Assembly: GCA_036250195.1 (NCBI GenBank)
Contig: JAVHZZ010000005.1
Location: forward strand, 186,010,448 to 186,074,447
Length of the DNA: 64,000 nucleotides
From: Mixophyes australis
Taxonomy: Eukaryota; Chordata; Amphibia; Anura; Limnodynastidae
Direction of reading: 5' to 3'
Of this stretch, positions 43,472 through 54,978 are shown piece by piece. The notes beneath the pieces were generated by a model that saw nothing but the letters and a program-made list of their open reading frames with translations, did not search any database and was not told the origin of the DNA. Every line of letters starts with the position of its first letter. Positions within the stretch are counted from its first letter, which is position 1. A program made the translations under genes and the position numbers.

Positions 43472-45999
43472 AACACAGCAGAGTAAATTGACAGTCATTG
43501 TTCTAGCTGTATTCATCGATGATACATTTTATGAAATGCAAATTTACAAGTCTAGGGGTTTATGTAGAGTTGAACATACAGCGCGTCTGATGTTTTGCGT
43601 TGCACTGCGCATGCACACCAAAAATGTGTATGTATATGTCCATATGCAGATTTATCGCATCTTACACTTATGACTCTTTGCACATAGAGGGGCGGGTCGG
43701 CATAGGCTGAATACAGTAAGGGTGTGTTCTCATCAATGCCACTAAGGTAGAGCCAACGACAGACTCCTATATTATCAAAAGAAAAAAAGAGAGACAAACT
43801 AGGTGCACTATCTATTTATAATATCGGAGATGAAACTGATAAAACTTAACTTTTATTATCTAATAAAGTGAAATATATGACAATATATTCCTCATATAAA
43901 AACAATGTATGTTATTAAAATTCGCTGGATGCACTCCTAGCTCTAGTCGAATATAATGATTGAACTACCTAATATCTAAAATGAATCAAAAATAGGTCTA
44001 TAATAAGACCACTCAACCAAGTCTGGTGAGTGTTAATATGAAATGAAGGTCCCAGATATTCTAATGGAATAAGTAGGCAGATTAGTTCTTAGTAATAAAG
44101 CATTCCAATGAATCGTGTCTTGCTAACTGCCTAGTATAAGCTCCGTCTAACTTGGGACCTAATAGGAGCAATACAGCTTGAATTAGTATCTTCAATATAT
44201 GCAGGCTATTAGAAGCATCCAGCGAAACGCTGACTCGCATTTCGCTATGTGTGCTTAGTTTTGGCCAAGAGAGGACTGAACTGACAGCTCTTAAATACTG
44301 TCAGCAAGGGAAAAAATGCGCTGTCACATGGGTTCATTCTCCAACCATAGAAAAGTAAATTGATTGGCAGTATATGTAGCCAATCCATGATATCCATTCA
44401 GGCTGATGCCTCCTGCAGTATGTCACCAATCAGATTCTGTTACGTTTGTTTGCATCATGATAATAGAACCAATCCGAAAGCGCTACTGCTTTCAATCCTT
44501 TCTCGGACTTCTTATTGGTTCATGGTAGTCATAGCAACCATTGCATACACTACCGGAATGTTCGTACGGTGTAAACTCAAATATTAACAGCTTTAGGGTC
44601 ATCATTTTTGAGTTATCAAGTACATATGTCCATTGTTCGTTAGTGCTCCGTTGGATAACATCTGAATATTTCATATTTAAAGCCAATTTAAATATCGATC
44701 GTATTGAATGCATATAGGTGTTATTACAGGTAAGTATAGTGATATCAGAAAATACATAAGAAAATCCTTATCTCACATCATAAATGTATTAGAAAAACAG
44801 TATAGGTAATCGGAGTGTGTACATTTGTCATTGTTTGAACCAGAATAAAAGCATTTCAATCTTTAAGGCTTTATAAGGATTTTATTTGTATCATAGTACA
44901 TTGGATCAATCTGAAGATATTTCAGCCTCTGATCTTTTATGAGGCTTCTTATTGGCTGCTAATGGTCATGATGATTATTAGATATCCACTCCTGACAGAC
45001 TCATATATGCCTGTCAGAAAGTGTTTGCGAGTGTTAGAGGGCTGGTAAAAATATATACACTGATAATGGATGATGATCAGTAGCATTAGCTACCTCTTTC
45101 TGATTGAGTTACTGCATCTTAACCCCTCTCACTGATCGCACTAAATTCTCTAATCTCTAATATGACTGCTATATTATATATATTATGACAGTCTATACAC
45201 ATTGCTTATTTGATATTTCTGTTAGGACTGCAGCAGGAAAGAAGATTCCCATTTAATTCTTAAAAGAGAAAAACAACAGATGTTTGCATTTAATTGAATT
45301 TAGTTTGTGCTCTCATTTTGTATTTCTATCTGTATTTATTTTTTATTATTTTACATAGTAAATGCAGTTTTTGCATTTATGAATAGCACTGTGCAGACAC
45401 TATTCTCTCTTATGCATATGACACTCTATTACATTATTATATTCTGTACAAGTTATATAATGGGAATTTTGCATTTACTACTAACACTGTGGATATACAT
45501 CTCTAAGCTATACACAATCTTCCTTTATGCCATTGTGGTGTATAAGTATACAGACATGTTACTCCTGATGTAAATCTGGTGCATATAATAGTGTTGTAGA
45601 GCTGGATGTGTCTTGAGATGCATCCGACTGAGAATAACTTAAATTCGCTTTTTCATGCATTCATCTTTTCCTGCTTCCTATTCTACATTTGCTGGGATCC
45701 TAAATGAAACCCTCCAAGTGAGAGTGGAGGAATATGACCAAAACTATTGAATGCAACTGAAACTCCTTTTTCTAATGAAAAAGGTTACAAAGTAAAAGTT
45801 ATTTAGGTTTACATAACACTACAGTACTTATTACATGTTAATAGCATATAGCGTACATTTTACATTTCCATTAAGAAAAACATATGTAAAACACACTCAG
45901 TACAAAACTGTATTTAGAAAAATAGCAGTTTGTTAATGCGCTTTACAAAATATTGATTGTATAATTCTCACCAATTTTCTTATCGTTTGTAATCATTTT
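43472..45999. other. repeat mosaic without a gene
   Basis: GGGGTTTATGTAGAGTTG at about 43556 and CTAAATGAAACCC at about 45702 look like the two worn ends of a larger Harbinger-like element. Between them is unassigned DNA with CCAGCGAAACGCTGACTCGC (44219) and the dispersed repeat at 45220-45640. No open frame is convincing. Confidence 0.4.
45220..45640 (+). repeat. dispersed repeat, inverted partner at 36780-37060
   Basis: It shares GAAGATTCCCATTTAATTCT, AACAACAGATGT and TACTACTAACACTGTGG with the minus strand of the other copy, in the same order. Confidence 0.6.
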
Positions 46000-46654
46000 G
46001 GGCCCGATTCATCTTCAGACATAAAGTCCCTTTTTGCGCCATATCTTGCATGAAATTTCTTTGCGCATGCACCAGAACGGGACTTACACCAGTGAACACA
46101 ATTCACGTCCAAAAGAAAAAGATTATTCCGACTGCCTACAAATTGAAAGGCAGAACAGGGATAGAAAGAAGCGAATAGACATAGGCAATATACAGTAAAG
46201 GCATGCTGAGGTCGAGTGCACACACATTTGGCCGATTCAAGTTCAGGGCATGGCTTAAGTATGTGTTTTTATAGCCAAGTCACTTACACCAACTAGAGGA
46301 CAGGTGTAAGTACCGACTGATAGTGATGAGTACACATATGCATGCCAGAACATGTGTTTGCAAGTAAGAGAAAATATAAAGATGCATTTTATGTACAGTG
46401 CACATATCAAACATCCTGATTTATGTATTCAATGTAGTATTAAAAGTTGTTCATTTATTTTATAAAATATGTCTTTTTGCATGCGTTCTGACAGTGTTCT
46501 ATCTGTCATACAGAGTGTATTTATACCCAAATTCAGATGGAAACGTTTATTGAGAACTGCTTGTATTTAAATACGAGCATACATGCGTGCAAGCTACACG
46601 TGTTTTTTAACCGCAACCTGCGCTCACATTGCGTTTGAAGATGAATAAGGCCCC
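46000..46654. mobile_element. MITE-like element, 655 bp
   Basis: The left end GGGCCCGATTCATCTTCAGA and right end GAAGATGAATAAGGCCCC are inverted copies. The interior resembles the 36003-36740 element. No clear target duplication. Confidence 0.7.
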
Positions 46655-48151
46655 TTCTCTTACAATTTTGCATAAGATTGATGTTTGCAAACAATACAAT
46701 GCCATGATTTGTGACACATTCAAAAGAGTATGACAGGAATTACAGAAAACTCATCAAGACATAGGTTTAAAGGGGTCTTCAATTAGAGACACCGAGGCTC
46801 TTGTAGCGTTGTATGCATTTGAACCCTGGACCTTACCAGGAAAAGATGCTCCCATTAAAAAACGCATTTAAATGCATCTGTTCAGTCAGATGCATCTCAC
46901 AATGCATCTAGCTCTACAACACTATACATACAGTGCCACCTCTCCAGGTCAACCATATATGTATGGAATTACTGCTCTATTTAATATTATTTATACTGTG
47001 AAGATTTTTCATCTAAGTTTTGGCTCGTCCTCACCCTCGCTACATTAGAAGTTCAACACACCTATTTATTGTTATTGTATTTATTTTTACCCTATTCTAT
47101 CTCTATTGAGCTATTCCACTTTTTTGGCCCCCCCTACGACCCTGGCACAGCTGAGACCCTCTCCCGTTGATTTCTCCTTTCCACCCTTCACTATTATTTC
47201 ATTGAAAATGGTGTCCGTGCAAATATACTATCGAATTTTTACCAAATGATATTTGTAATTCAATAAAACTATGTTTTTATTTTTATGCACAATGTCTTTG
47301 CACTTGTGCTGTAAAATTGTCTATTGTCTGTGTAGAATGCTACACATTCTAATTGGTGCATTCGCATACACCTCTTTTGTACCGATTGGTAGAAGAATGG
47401 TTTCCATTCTATTTTTACTTGCTGCCTTATGTATCAAGCCACTCCACTTAACGAAGTCCTGGATGCTGAAACATGTTAGAGACATGGTTTTGGATGGAAA
47501 TCTACAAGTGATTTGTATCAGCCAATGCAATAAGCAGATTACTACAAAGCTTCCAATAGAGGGATAAGTGATGTATGTTTTATATCTTACACATTCAGAT
47601 TACTGTATTATGTTAAATAAAGATGTACGTGGAAATGCACCCAATGCAGTTGTAGTGTTGACAATGCACTCTCACTTGTTGCAGTAGTGTTGACGGAGCA
47701 CTGCAACCTGTCATCTGTAGCTGGTATTGTGGTGGATCCTCACAGTACATCTCCTTTAGGAGAAACCCTCTAGGCTATGGAGGATGCAGCCTGAAGAATT
47801 TTGTGAGAAAAGCAAGTGTGTAAACAACAGTCCACTTAACCCAAGAGCAGTCTTTGGGAACGAAGTTATTGCAGTGCACCAGGCATCAACTGGATGAGGT
47901 ATTCCTGTGTAATGCTCCCTCTGGCTTTGTTATTCACACCTCCCAGTGACGGAATGTGTGGCCCAAGCACTAGGACCCAGAGGAGACACGCCTGGAACAA
48001 TTGCTTAGCAATATATGGCTGGTATGAGCTGAGGAGAAGTATGTGGGACCGGGGACAGAGGGGAGGAGGTACTGGGATGCCCTGACAATGAGTCCCAATA
48101 ATAATAAAGAAGAGCACCTGATAGTAAATAAAGGTGTGTAGGGTCGCTGCC
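46655..48151. other. no gene recognised
   Basis: AT-rich DNA with short MITE-like phrases (GATGCATCTCACAATGCATC near 46890). Nothing coding can be supported. Confidence 0.45.
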
Positions 48152-49100
48152 CAGGGCCATCTTAACAACATTATGGGCCCCCAGGCAAAGCAGTGCACTG
48201 TGGCCCTTACCTACACAACCACTCACAGGAATAAAAACGTAGCTTATCGATAAAATTAAGTTTATATTTAGAGATTAATCCACTTTTTTTTTTTATTATA
48301 AACAAATTAATTCTAAACTATGAATTATTTATTATTAATCAAGTGTTCAACACAAACAAAATTATTATAAACTATGAATAATTTATTATCAAAGTGTTCA
48401 ACACACTGTGCCCTTCATTATGCTCGTTTGCCCCCCTTCAGCATGCTTCTGGTCTGCGCCTATTTCACACACTGAACCCTCCATTATTCTTCTATTTACA
48501 CCATTCATCATGCTTCTGGTACCCCCCCCCCCCCCCCCCCTGCCCCTGTATCAGATACTGTGCCTGTGCCCCCACTAATATTCATCTATTTGACCCCTTC
48601 ACCAGGGCCGGACTGGGACTAAAAATCAGCCCTGGCATTTGAAGCATACAGGCCCACCTCTGTTGATGAGCAGGAAAAAACTGTGTGCCGATGCGCAGCG
48701 GCGGCGCCGCCATCAAGGGCGTGGCCACATTATGTTGGGGGTGTGGTCAGCACTTATACATACATTATAATAAAAGATTACATTTATCAGGCCTTCCCCA
48801 TCCACATCACTTCACCCCTCACCCCAGAAACACATTGTAACACCTCAGTCCACTGTACTTATCCACACTTCTGATGCTGCTGACATCCATCAGGCTGGGA
48901 ACTTCCTGTAGAGTGAGCAGGGAAGCTCTTAGTCTCACAAGATTAATAAATCTCATGATACTTAGAGCTCCTCGGCTTGCTCTGCAGGCTGTGTCCTGTT
49001 CGGGGACTGGGAGCAACTATCAGATTCCTCCAGCTAACCAGAGCTGGATTAAGGCTCGGGGGGCCCTAAGCACTTAAGACAGGGGGCCCCCCCAAACCCC
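48152..49100. mobile_element. mosaic of hAT element fragments
   Basis: At least three hAT-like ends: CAGGGCCATCTTAACAACAT at 48152, CAGGGCCGGACTGGGACTAA at 48603 and CAGAGCTGGATTAAGGC at about 49038. The 48603 end continues for about 50 bases as a near-match to the inverted right end of the 51073-54324 element. No matching partner ends or target duplications were found, so these are truncated copies. A C homopolymer lies at about 48522-48540. Confidence 0.55.
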
Positions 49101-49928
49101 CAAGACTATGATGTAATATGATTATTAGACACATTTTCAACAAATACACAGGCAATACTGTGAGCACTACTGTTAGGTGCTATCAGGTGTTTTGGCTGAT
49201 GGTGTTTTTAGATCAGTTGCTGCTTGTCTGGATCCTGGAATGTTAGGGGCCCTATTTGGAGAAAAAAATGGGTGCATGAAATTTAGAAAACTCCAACCAG
49301 CACTGCTGTTAAATCAATATAGCACCCATGTTTTAAAATTTGGCCTCACTCCAGCCCCAACATTAAAATAATAGTATTCCCATTTAATAAACCTATTTCC
49401 TTCCTTACATACAGACCCAGCAATAAATTAATAGTATTTACATTTCATAAATATATCTGTTTCTTGCAACCATCACTGCCATTACATTGATAGTCACATA
49501 TAATAAAGAGACATCATTCTCCCCAAACTCACCAACACATTCAATAGCCCCCAAACATGTGCAGGGACCCTCTGGTCATCTACATCCACGCCCAGGAGAT
49601 AGCCAGGGCTAGAGAAGGCGGTGCACTGCCTAACCCATGCACCTTAGGAACACACACAGTGACAGGGGATTTTCCTCTACCTCTACTGCGGGATGGAAGA
49701 AACATCTTTCATCATGGAAGCAGGTACTTCATCGCCAGTTTCAGAAGGGAAATGTGATACACTGTGGAAAGTGGTAGCTGTAGCCTGCATGCTCTGGATT
49801 CCTCTTCATGCTGATTGGGCATGGACCAATGTACTCACGCCCCAGTTTGGTATTGTAACCTTGGGAGCTGGGGAGGCCAGTTTATGTAGTGGAAATGGCA
49901 TTGTTCCTTTTTTGCACAACAAGACAAA
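49101..49928. other. no gene recognised
   Basis: No supported feature. Short frames here lack any recognisable protein signature. Confidence 0.45.
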
Positions 49929-50093
49929 GTATATTTAGTAAACTGGGGGTTTGAAAAAGTGGAGATGTTGCCTAAAGCAACCAATCAGATTCTAGCTGTT
50001 ATTTTGTAGAATGCACTAAATGAAAGCTAGAATCTGATTGGTTGCTATAGGCAACATCTCCACTTTTTCAAACCCGCAGTTTAGTAAATATAC
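49929..50093. mobile_element. palindromic MITE, Harbinger-like family
   Basis: GTATATTTAGTAAACTG and CAGTTTAGTAAATATAC face each other across arms containing AAGTGGAGATGTTGCC and GGCAACATCTCCACTT. Same family as 54424-54598. The flanking 3-bp duplication is not preserved. Confidence 0.8.
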
Positions 50094-51064
50094 CTCAATT
50101 ACCCTAAAATGCATTAATTTTCTCTTACTCCAATATATTTGTTTTGCACAATTAAATCTGATTAGTACACTGCTCCACAAAACTGGTGTATCTACTCTTT
50201 ACTTTGCACTTTCCCCAACTCTTCCCGTCATGCGATGCAAACTCCTGGTCCTACGCAAATGCCATCATCTTAAAGCTACATTTTTGGTGAAAAACTAGGT
50301 GCACTTGCGGAAAGCAAGGTGTACTGTCTGGCCATTTTGAGCTTCATAAATGAGACCAGCTAGACAACAGCAATTATTCTGAGTGGCAGGTTCATTCTCT
50401 CATTCAAGCTTCTTGTAGTCAGAACATATACGAACATCTACAGTTAACAGCCATGAAATAATGGGTTTCACCGGCTTGCATTTGGTTATGTATTTCTTAT
50501 GCTATTTCTTGAGAAATTTACTGAGAAGAGATTTTCTACATGCGTAAAACTCTTCTACACTGCAAAAACTAATTTTTAAGATTAATTTACCTGAACATTT
50601 AACCTTGCTGTAGAATAGACTATGTTGCAAACTGCTAATAACTTGCAACAGTTTGGAATAAAATAGATTATGCTGTTCTATGGAGCAATGGAAAGCTGTG
50701 TGTGTCGTCTGACTAGTACAGGGAATTACTGAGAAATGAACTATTACATGCATTTTACAAAGTCGTTTCCGTGAACACAGACTTAAATAAACAATGAGTA
50801 TCAATGTCTTTGTATTTAAAACATGTCACGTTGAGTGATATCATGATAGTATAAACAGTATTATTTAACTCCCTCGTTTCACTCTCCTAGAAAATAATAT
50901 CTGTTTATTGTTCTGTTACTTGTGTATTTCTTGGATGCAGTTATCTAAATATATGCTACAGATAGATTTGGTATTAAGTAAACAGAGTAAGATGACAATG
51001 TATACAACATCACCTTTAAATTAGACTGTACTGTTAGAAACCTTAATATGCCTACTACACATAT
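50094..51064. other. no gene recognised
   Basis: AT-rich DNA with no feature I can support. Confidence 0.45.
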
Positions 51065-51292
51065 ACATACAGCAGGGCCGGACTGGCCATCTGGCACTTC
51101 TGGCAAATGCCAGAAGGGCCGATGGCTATATGGGCCGGCCCAACTCCCCCTGTCTTCTTGGTGGCTGGTGGTTCCAGGAACCAGCCACCTCTGCTGCGCG
51201 CTCCCCAGCTCCCTTCCCCGTTATGCTGTGCAGCCAGTTACACTGGTGAGTTTCCTGTTTTTTTTTCTAATTTGCTTTTTTTTTTTACTGAA

Positions 51293-51500
51293 GGGGGGGG
51301 GGGTGCCGCGATTTTCGGGGGGTGCCCGCGATTTTCGGAGGGGGGGGGGGGGGGTCGCGGGGGTGCCGCGATTTTCGGGAGGTGCCCGCGATTTTCGGAG
51401 GGGGGGGGGTCGCGGGGGTGCCGCGATTTTCGGGGGGTGCCTGCGATTTTCGGGGGGTGGTCGCGGGGGTGCCGCGATTTTCGGGGGGGGGGGGTCGCGG
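51293..51500 (+). repeat. G-run minisatellite with CCGCGATTTTCGG motif
   Basis: GCGATTTTCGG occurs seven times (about 51308-51482), alternating with G runs of 6-13 bases and GGTCGCGGGGGTG. CpG and guanine-quadruplex-prone tracts are dense. Confidence 0.9.
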
Positions 51501-52340
51501 GGGTGAGAGCCAGGGGGTGCTCGGAAAGGGGGTGAGAGCCAAGGGGTGCTAGGAGAGTGGGTGAGAGCCAGGGGGTGCTGGGAGAGGGGGTGAGAGAGCC
51601 GAAGGGGGTGCTGGGAAAGGGGATGAGAGCCAGGGGGTGCTGGGAGAGGGGGTGAGAGAGCCGAAGGGGGTGCTGGGAAAGGAGGTGAGAGCCGAAGGGG
51701 GTGCTGGGAAAGGGGGTGAGAGCCAGGGGGTGCGAGAGCCAAAGGGGGTGCTGGGAAAGGGGGTGAGAGAGCGGAAGGGGGTGCTGGGAAAGGGGGTGAG
51801 AGAGCGGAAGGGGGTGCTCGGAAAGGGGGTGAGAGAGCCGAAGATGGTGCTGGGAGAGGGGGTGAGAGAGCCGAAGGGGGTGCTGGGAAAGGGGATGAGA
51901 GCCAGGGGGTGCTGGGAGAGGGGGTGAGAGAGCCGAAGGGGGTGCTGGGAAAGGAGGTGAGAGAGCCAAAGGGGGTGAGAGCCAGGGGGTGCTAGGAGAG
52001 GGGGTGAGAGAGCGGAAGGGAGTGCTGGGAAAGGGGATGAGAGAGCCGAAGGGGGTGCTGGGAAAGGAGGTGAGAGAGCCAAAGGGGGTGCTGGGAAAGG
52101 GGGTGAGAGCCAGGGGGTGCTGGGAGAGGGGGTGAGAGAGCCAAAGGGGAAGGGGGTTCTGGGAGAGGGGGTGAGAGAGCCAGGGTGGTAGGGGGTGCAG
52201 GAAGAGGAGTGAGAGAGCCGGGGGGTAGAGGGTGCAGGAAGACGTGTGAGAGAGCCAGGGGAGTAGGTGGTACAGGAAGATGTGTGAGAGCCAGCGGAGA
52301 AGGTGGTGCAGGAGGTTAAGTGAGAGGGACAAAGGAGAAG
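51501..52340 (+). repeat. GA/G-rich minisatellite, units of about 40-48 bp
   Basis: Variants of GGGGGTGCTGGGAAAGG followed by GGTGAGAGAGCCGAAG recur some 18-20 times. Units differ by GAGAGAGCC versus GAGAGCC and AAAGG versus AGAGG, with higher-order repetition visible near 51600-51700 and 51870-51970. Confidence 0.92.
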
Positions 52341-53785
52341 ATGGTGCAGGGGCATAGGTAAAAGAAAGTGTAAAGGGAGAGACATCTTAAGAATGGGAAT
52401 GTCAGGGATGCAGCCATCATAAAACACAAGTAGTAATGAAGAATGGAAATGCACAGAGGGGACAAGTGTTAAAAAAAAAAAAAAAAAAACAAGCCTTCAT
52501 ACTCCATTCACCTATATTTTCTATACCCCCACTCCTAAATTTCTGCTTCGACCACTGCCCTCTATTCCTGCTCCCGACTGCCTGTGTGAGCTGACAGCTG
52601 CTGATCCCTCCTCGCCCAGCGCGCCCTCTAGGAACAGAACACAGGATGCCATAATCAGGTAAGTTCATATATTTTCTCGTGTGCAATATGTTTTTAACCA
52701 TCCTTTCTTGAACTGGGGACACTACAGCGTATCCAATAATGTTTAACACTATGTATTGCTCATTATTGCGCTGTAAAGTTTTTTGCATATTTATCTGTAC
52801 AGAGATTTTTAATTAAGAGGAAAAAACATTGCTTGTCATAAATTTTATCTGTAATTGTGTCAATATATCTATTTTTGTTTGCATTGTAAATGATGTATTA
52901 AGCTGCTCTTGGGAGACTCACACTCAGTATCTGATATGCTGTACCAATTTTTATTTGTGAATGAGTTTTTATCTGAGCTTTACTAATGATTTGGGGGCAC
53001 TACTATGCCATAATATGATTTGTGGGCACTTCTGCATGACCGAATATGTATTGAGGGTAATACTATGTGGCATAATATGACCGTGGGGCACTACGATGTG
53101 GCATAATATGAACTGGGCACACTACGGTGTGGCATCATATGAACTTCTGCCAAAGGCAAGTCTTTCATTGTTGAATATGACGGGAGCCCAAAGAAGTTGC
53201 TGTATCGGGGCCCAAAATTCCTCTTGTCAGCCCTGCCTGTGAGTCAAGGCGGTAGACGCCTCCAGGTAAATAATCTAGATGTTTCCTATCTAATCAAACT
53301 GATGGATCACATCCAATTATTTCTCACCCACCTCCTCTATCCTCCTTAATTTATATACTGTGTTATTTAAAATGAATAGAAAAGACGCATATCCAATTAC
53401 TGTAGTAAAACAAAAATATTTTTCTGAAACATTTTGCTGTAGATGGAAATACTTTTAATGCGGCCGTGTGGGTTTAACTGATCATTCAATAGTTATGTTT
53501 TTTTTTAGATATATGTTAGTTTTATTTCATGTGGAATGATTCATGAAAATTCTGCCATTACTATTTAATTAAGGGAATAGGGAACCTGTTACCTATATGT
53601 GTGTGTAAGTACTCTGTTCGTTGTTGCTATTTTGTGGGAGATTTGAAAAAAGCAAAACATTGTTTCCTACAGTGGCGTCTGTATAATTGGTGGTATTGCT
53701 GTAGTATGGGGTGGCGTGCTGGTGGCAATGTTGTAGTGTGCTTGGTGCTTAGTATTGCTAATAAGTAGGAGAGGGTATTGCTATA

Positions 53786-54040
53786 ATGTGGGGGGTGACG
53801 CTGGACGCTGTAATGTGGGGGGTGATGCCGGTTGCTGTAATGTGGGGGGTGATGCCGGTTGCTGTAATGTGGGGGGTGATGCTGGATGCTGTAATGTGGG
53901 CGGTCATGCTGGACGCTGTAATGTGGGGGGTGATGCTGGATGCTGTAATGTGGGGGGTGATGCCGGTTGCTGTAATGTGGGGGTGATGCTGGATGCTGTA
54001 ATGTGGGGGGTGATGCCGGTTGCTGTAATGTGGGGGTGAT
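53786..54040 (+). repeat. 27-bp minisatellite
   Basis: About nine units of GTAATGTGGGGGGTGATGC plus TGGATGCT or CGGTTGCT. Confidence 0.95.
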
Positions 54041-54423
54041 TGATGTAGTATGAGTGTGTGTGGGGGGTTATTTATTGCTGTAATTTGGGTACTAATAATG
54101 TATTGTTATGGTGTTTATTGATGTAATTGGGGTGCTAATAATGTAATGTTGAGGGTCATTAGGAGAAATAAATACCCCCCCCCCACACACACACACACAC
54201 TCATACTACATCATGTTGTACTGCGCCAGCATCAGTGTGCAACAATATAGTGCATGGAGCCCACAACACGTGGGCCTGTGTGCTTTAAATGCCAGGGCTG
54301 ATTTTTAGTCCCAGTCCGGCCCTGACATACAGTGTATCTGGACATCCAATGCTAGAAAGATGTATAACAGATTTAGGAATCCTTTGCAGAATTTGGGAAG
54401 GATGATTTGCCTCTTCAGTCTAA

Positions 54424-54598
54424 GGGCTAGATTTACTAAACTGTGGGTTTGAAAAAGTGGAGATGTTGACTATGGCAACCAATCAGATTCTAGCTGTCAT
54501 TTTGTTGAATGCACTAAATAAATGGCAGCTAGATTCTGATTGGTTGCTATAGGCAACATCTCCACTTTTTCAAACCCGCAGTTAAGTAAATCTAGCCC
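54424..54598. mobile_element. Harbinger-like MITE, 175 bp, with TAA duplication
   Basis: Inverted ends GGGCTAGATTTACTAAACTG and CAGTTAAGTAAATCTAGCCC are flanked by TAA on both sides (54421-54423, 54599-54601). The arms are almost fully palindromic (AACCAATCAGATTCTAGCTG against CAGCTAGATTCTGATTGGTT). This is the best-preserved of four related copies. Confidence 0.9.
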
Positions 54599-54793
54599 TA
54601 AGACTAATTCTAGCTGAAATACATATAATATACAGATACATATTCACAATCATTGTACAGGAAAAGTATAAAGGATTTTTTTTTTCAATTAAATATTAGT
54701 GTATTAACAAACTAGTCATGTGTTTGAAAATGTGTTTTTACAAGGGTATGGTCCTAGAAAAAGCAGGGTAAAGGTAAATAATTAAAAGGCTAA

Positions 54794-54975
54794 GGGGTAC
54801 ATTTTTCAAGCTGCGAGTTTCCGTCAGGTTTGAAAAGTGGAGACATTGCCTACAGTAACCAATTAGATTCTAGCTATCATTTAGTAGAATGTACTTAACA
54901 AAATTATAACTAGAATCTGACAACATCTCCACTTTTCAAACCCGCCAGAAACTGGCAGCATTATAAATTTACCTC
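54794..54975. mobile_element. Harbinger-like MITE, 182 bp, with TAA duplication
   Basis: Starts GGGGTACATTTTTCAAGC, ends TAAATTTACCTC, flanked by TAA (54791-54793, 54976-54978). It shares TTTGAAAAGTGGAGA and AGATTCTAGCTA with the other copies but is more diverged. Confidence 0.85.
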
Positions 54976-54978
54976 TAA

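Larger units (their letters stand above)
51073..54324. mobile_element. hAT non-autonomous composite, 3252 bp, with perfect 8-bp duplication
   Basis: CAGGGCCGGACTGG at 51073 is the exact inverse of CCAGTCCGGCCCTG ending at 54324. ACATACAG is duplicated on both sides (51065-51072 and 54325-54332). No transposase is present. The interior is a series of minisatellites (51293-52340, 53786-54040), a short run of the 31-bp repeat in inverse orientation (53020-53150), and the end of another hAT element, CTTGTCAGCCCTG at about 53236. Long proline-rich or glycine-rich open frames across the arrays are artefacts. Confidence 0.9.

Noticed and set aside
46830..46860. B-box-like GGTTCAAATGC on the minus strand suggesting a tRNA or tRNA-derived SINE
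   Set aside because: No A box at the right distance and no cloverleaf can be folded.
51238..52332. 364-residue minus-strand open frame rich in SLTPFPSTPFG-type repeats (and overlapping frames to 52454)
   Set aside because: It is the translation of the GA/G-rich minisatellite in a frame that happens to lack stops; other frames are open too. No start context, domain or non-repeat sequence supports a gene.
53755..54039. Open frames encoding CNVGGDAG or MWGVMLDAV repeats
   Set aside because: Direct translation of the 27-bp minisatellite in two frames at once.
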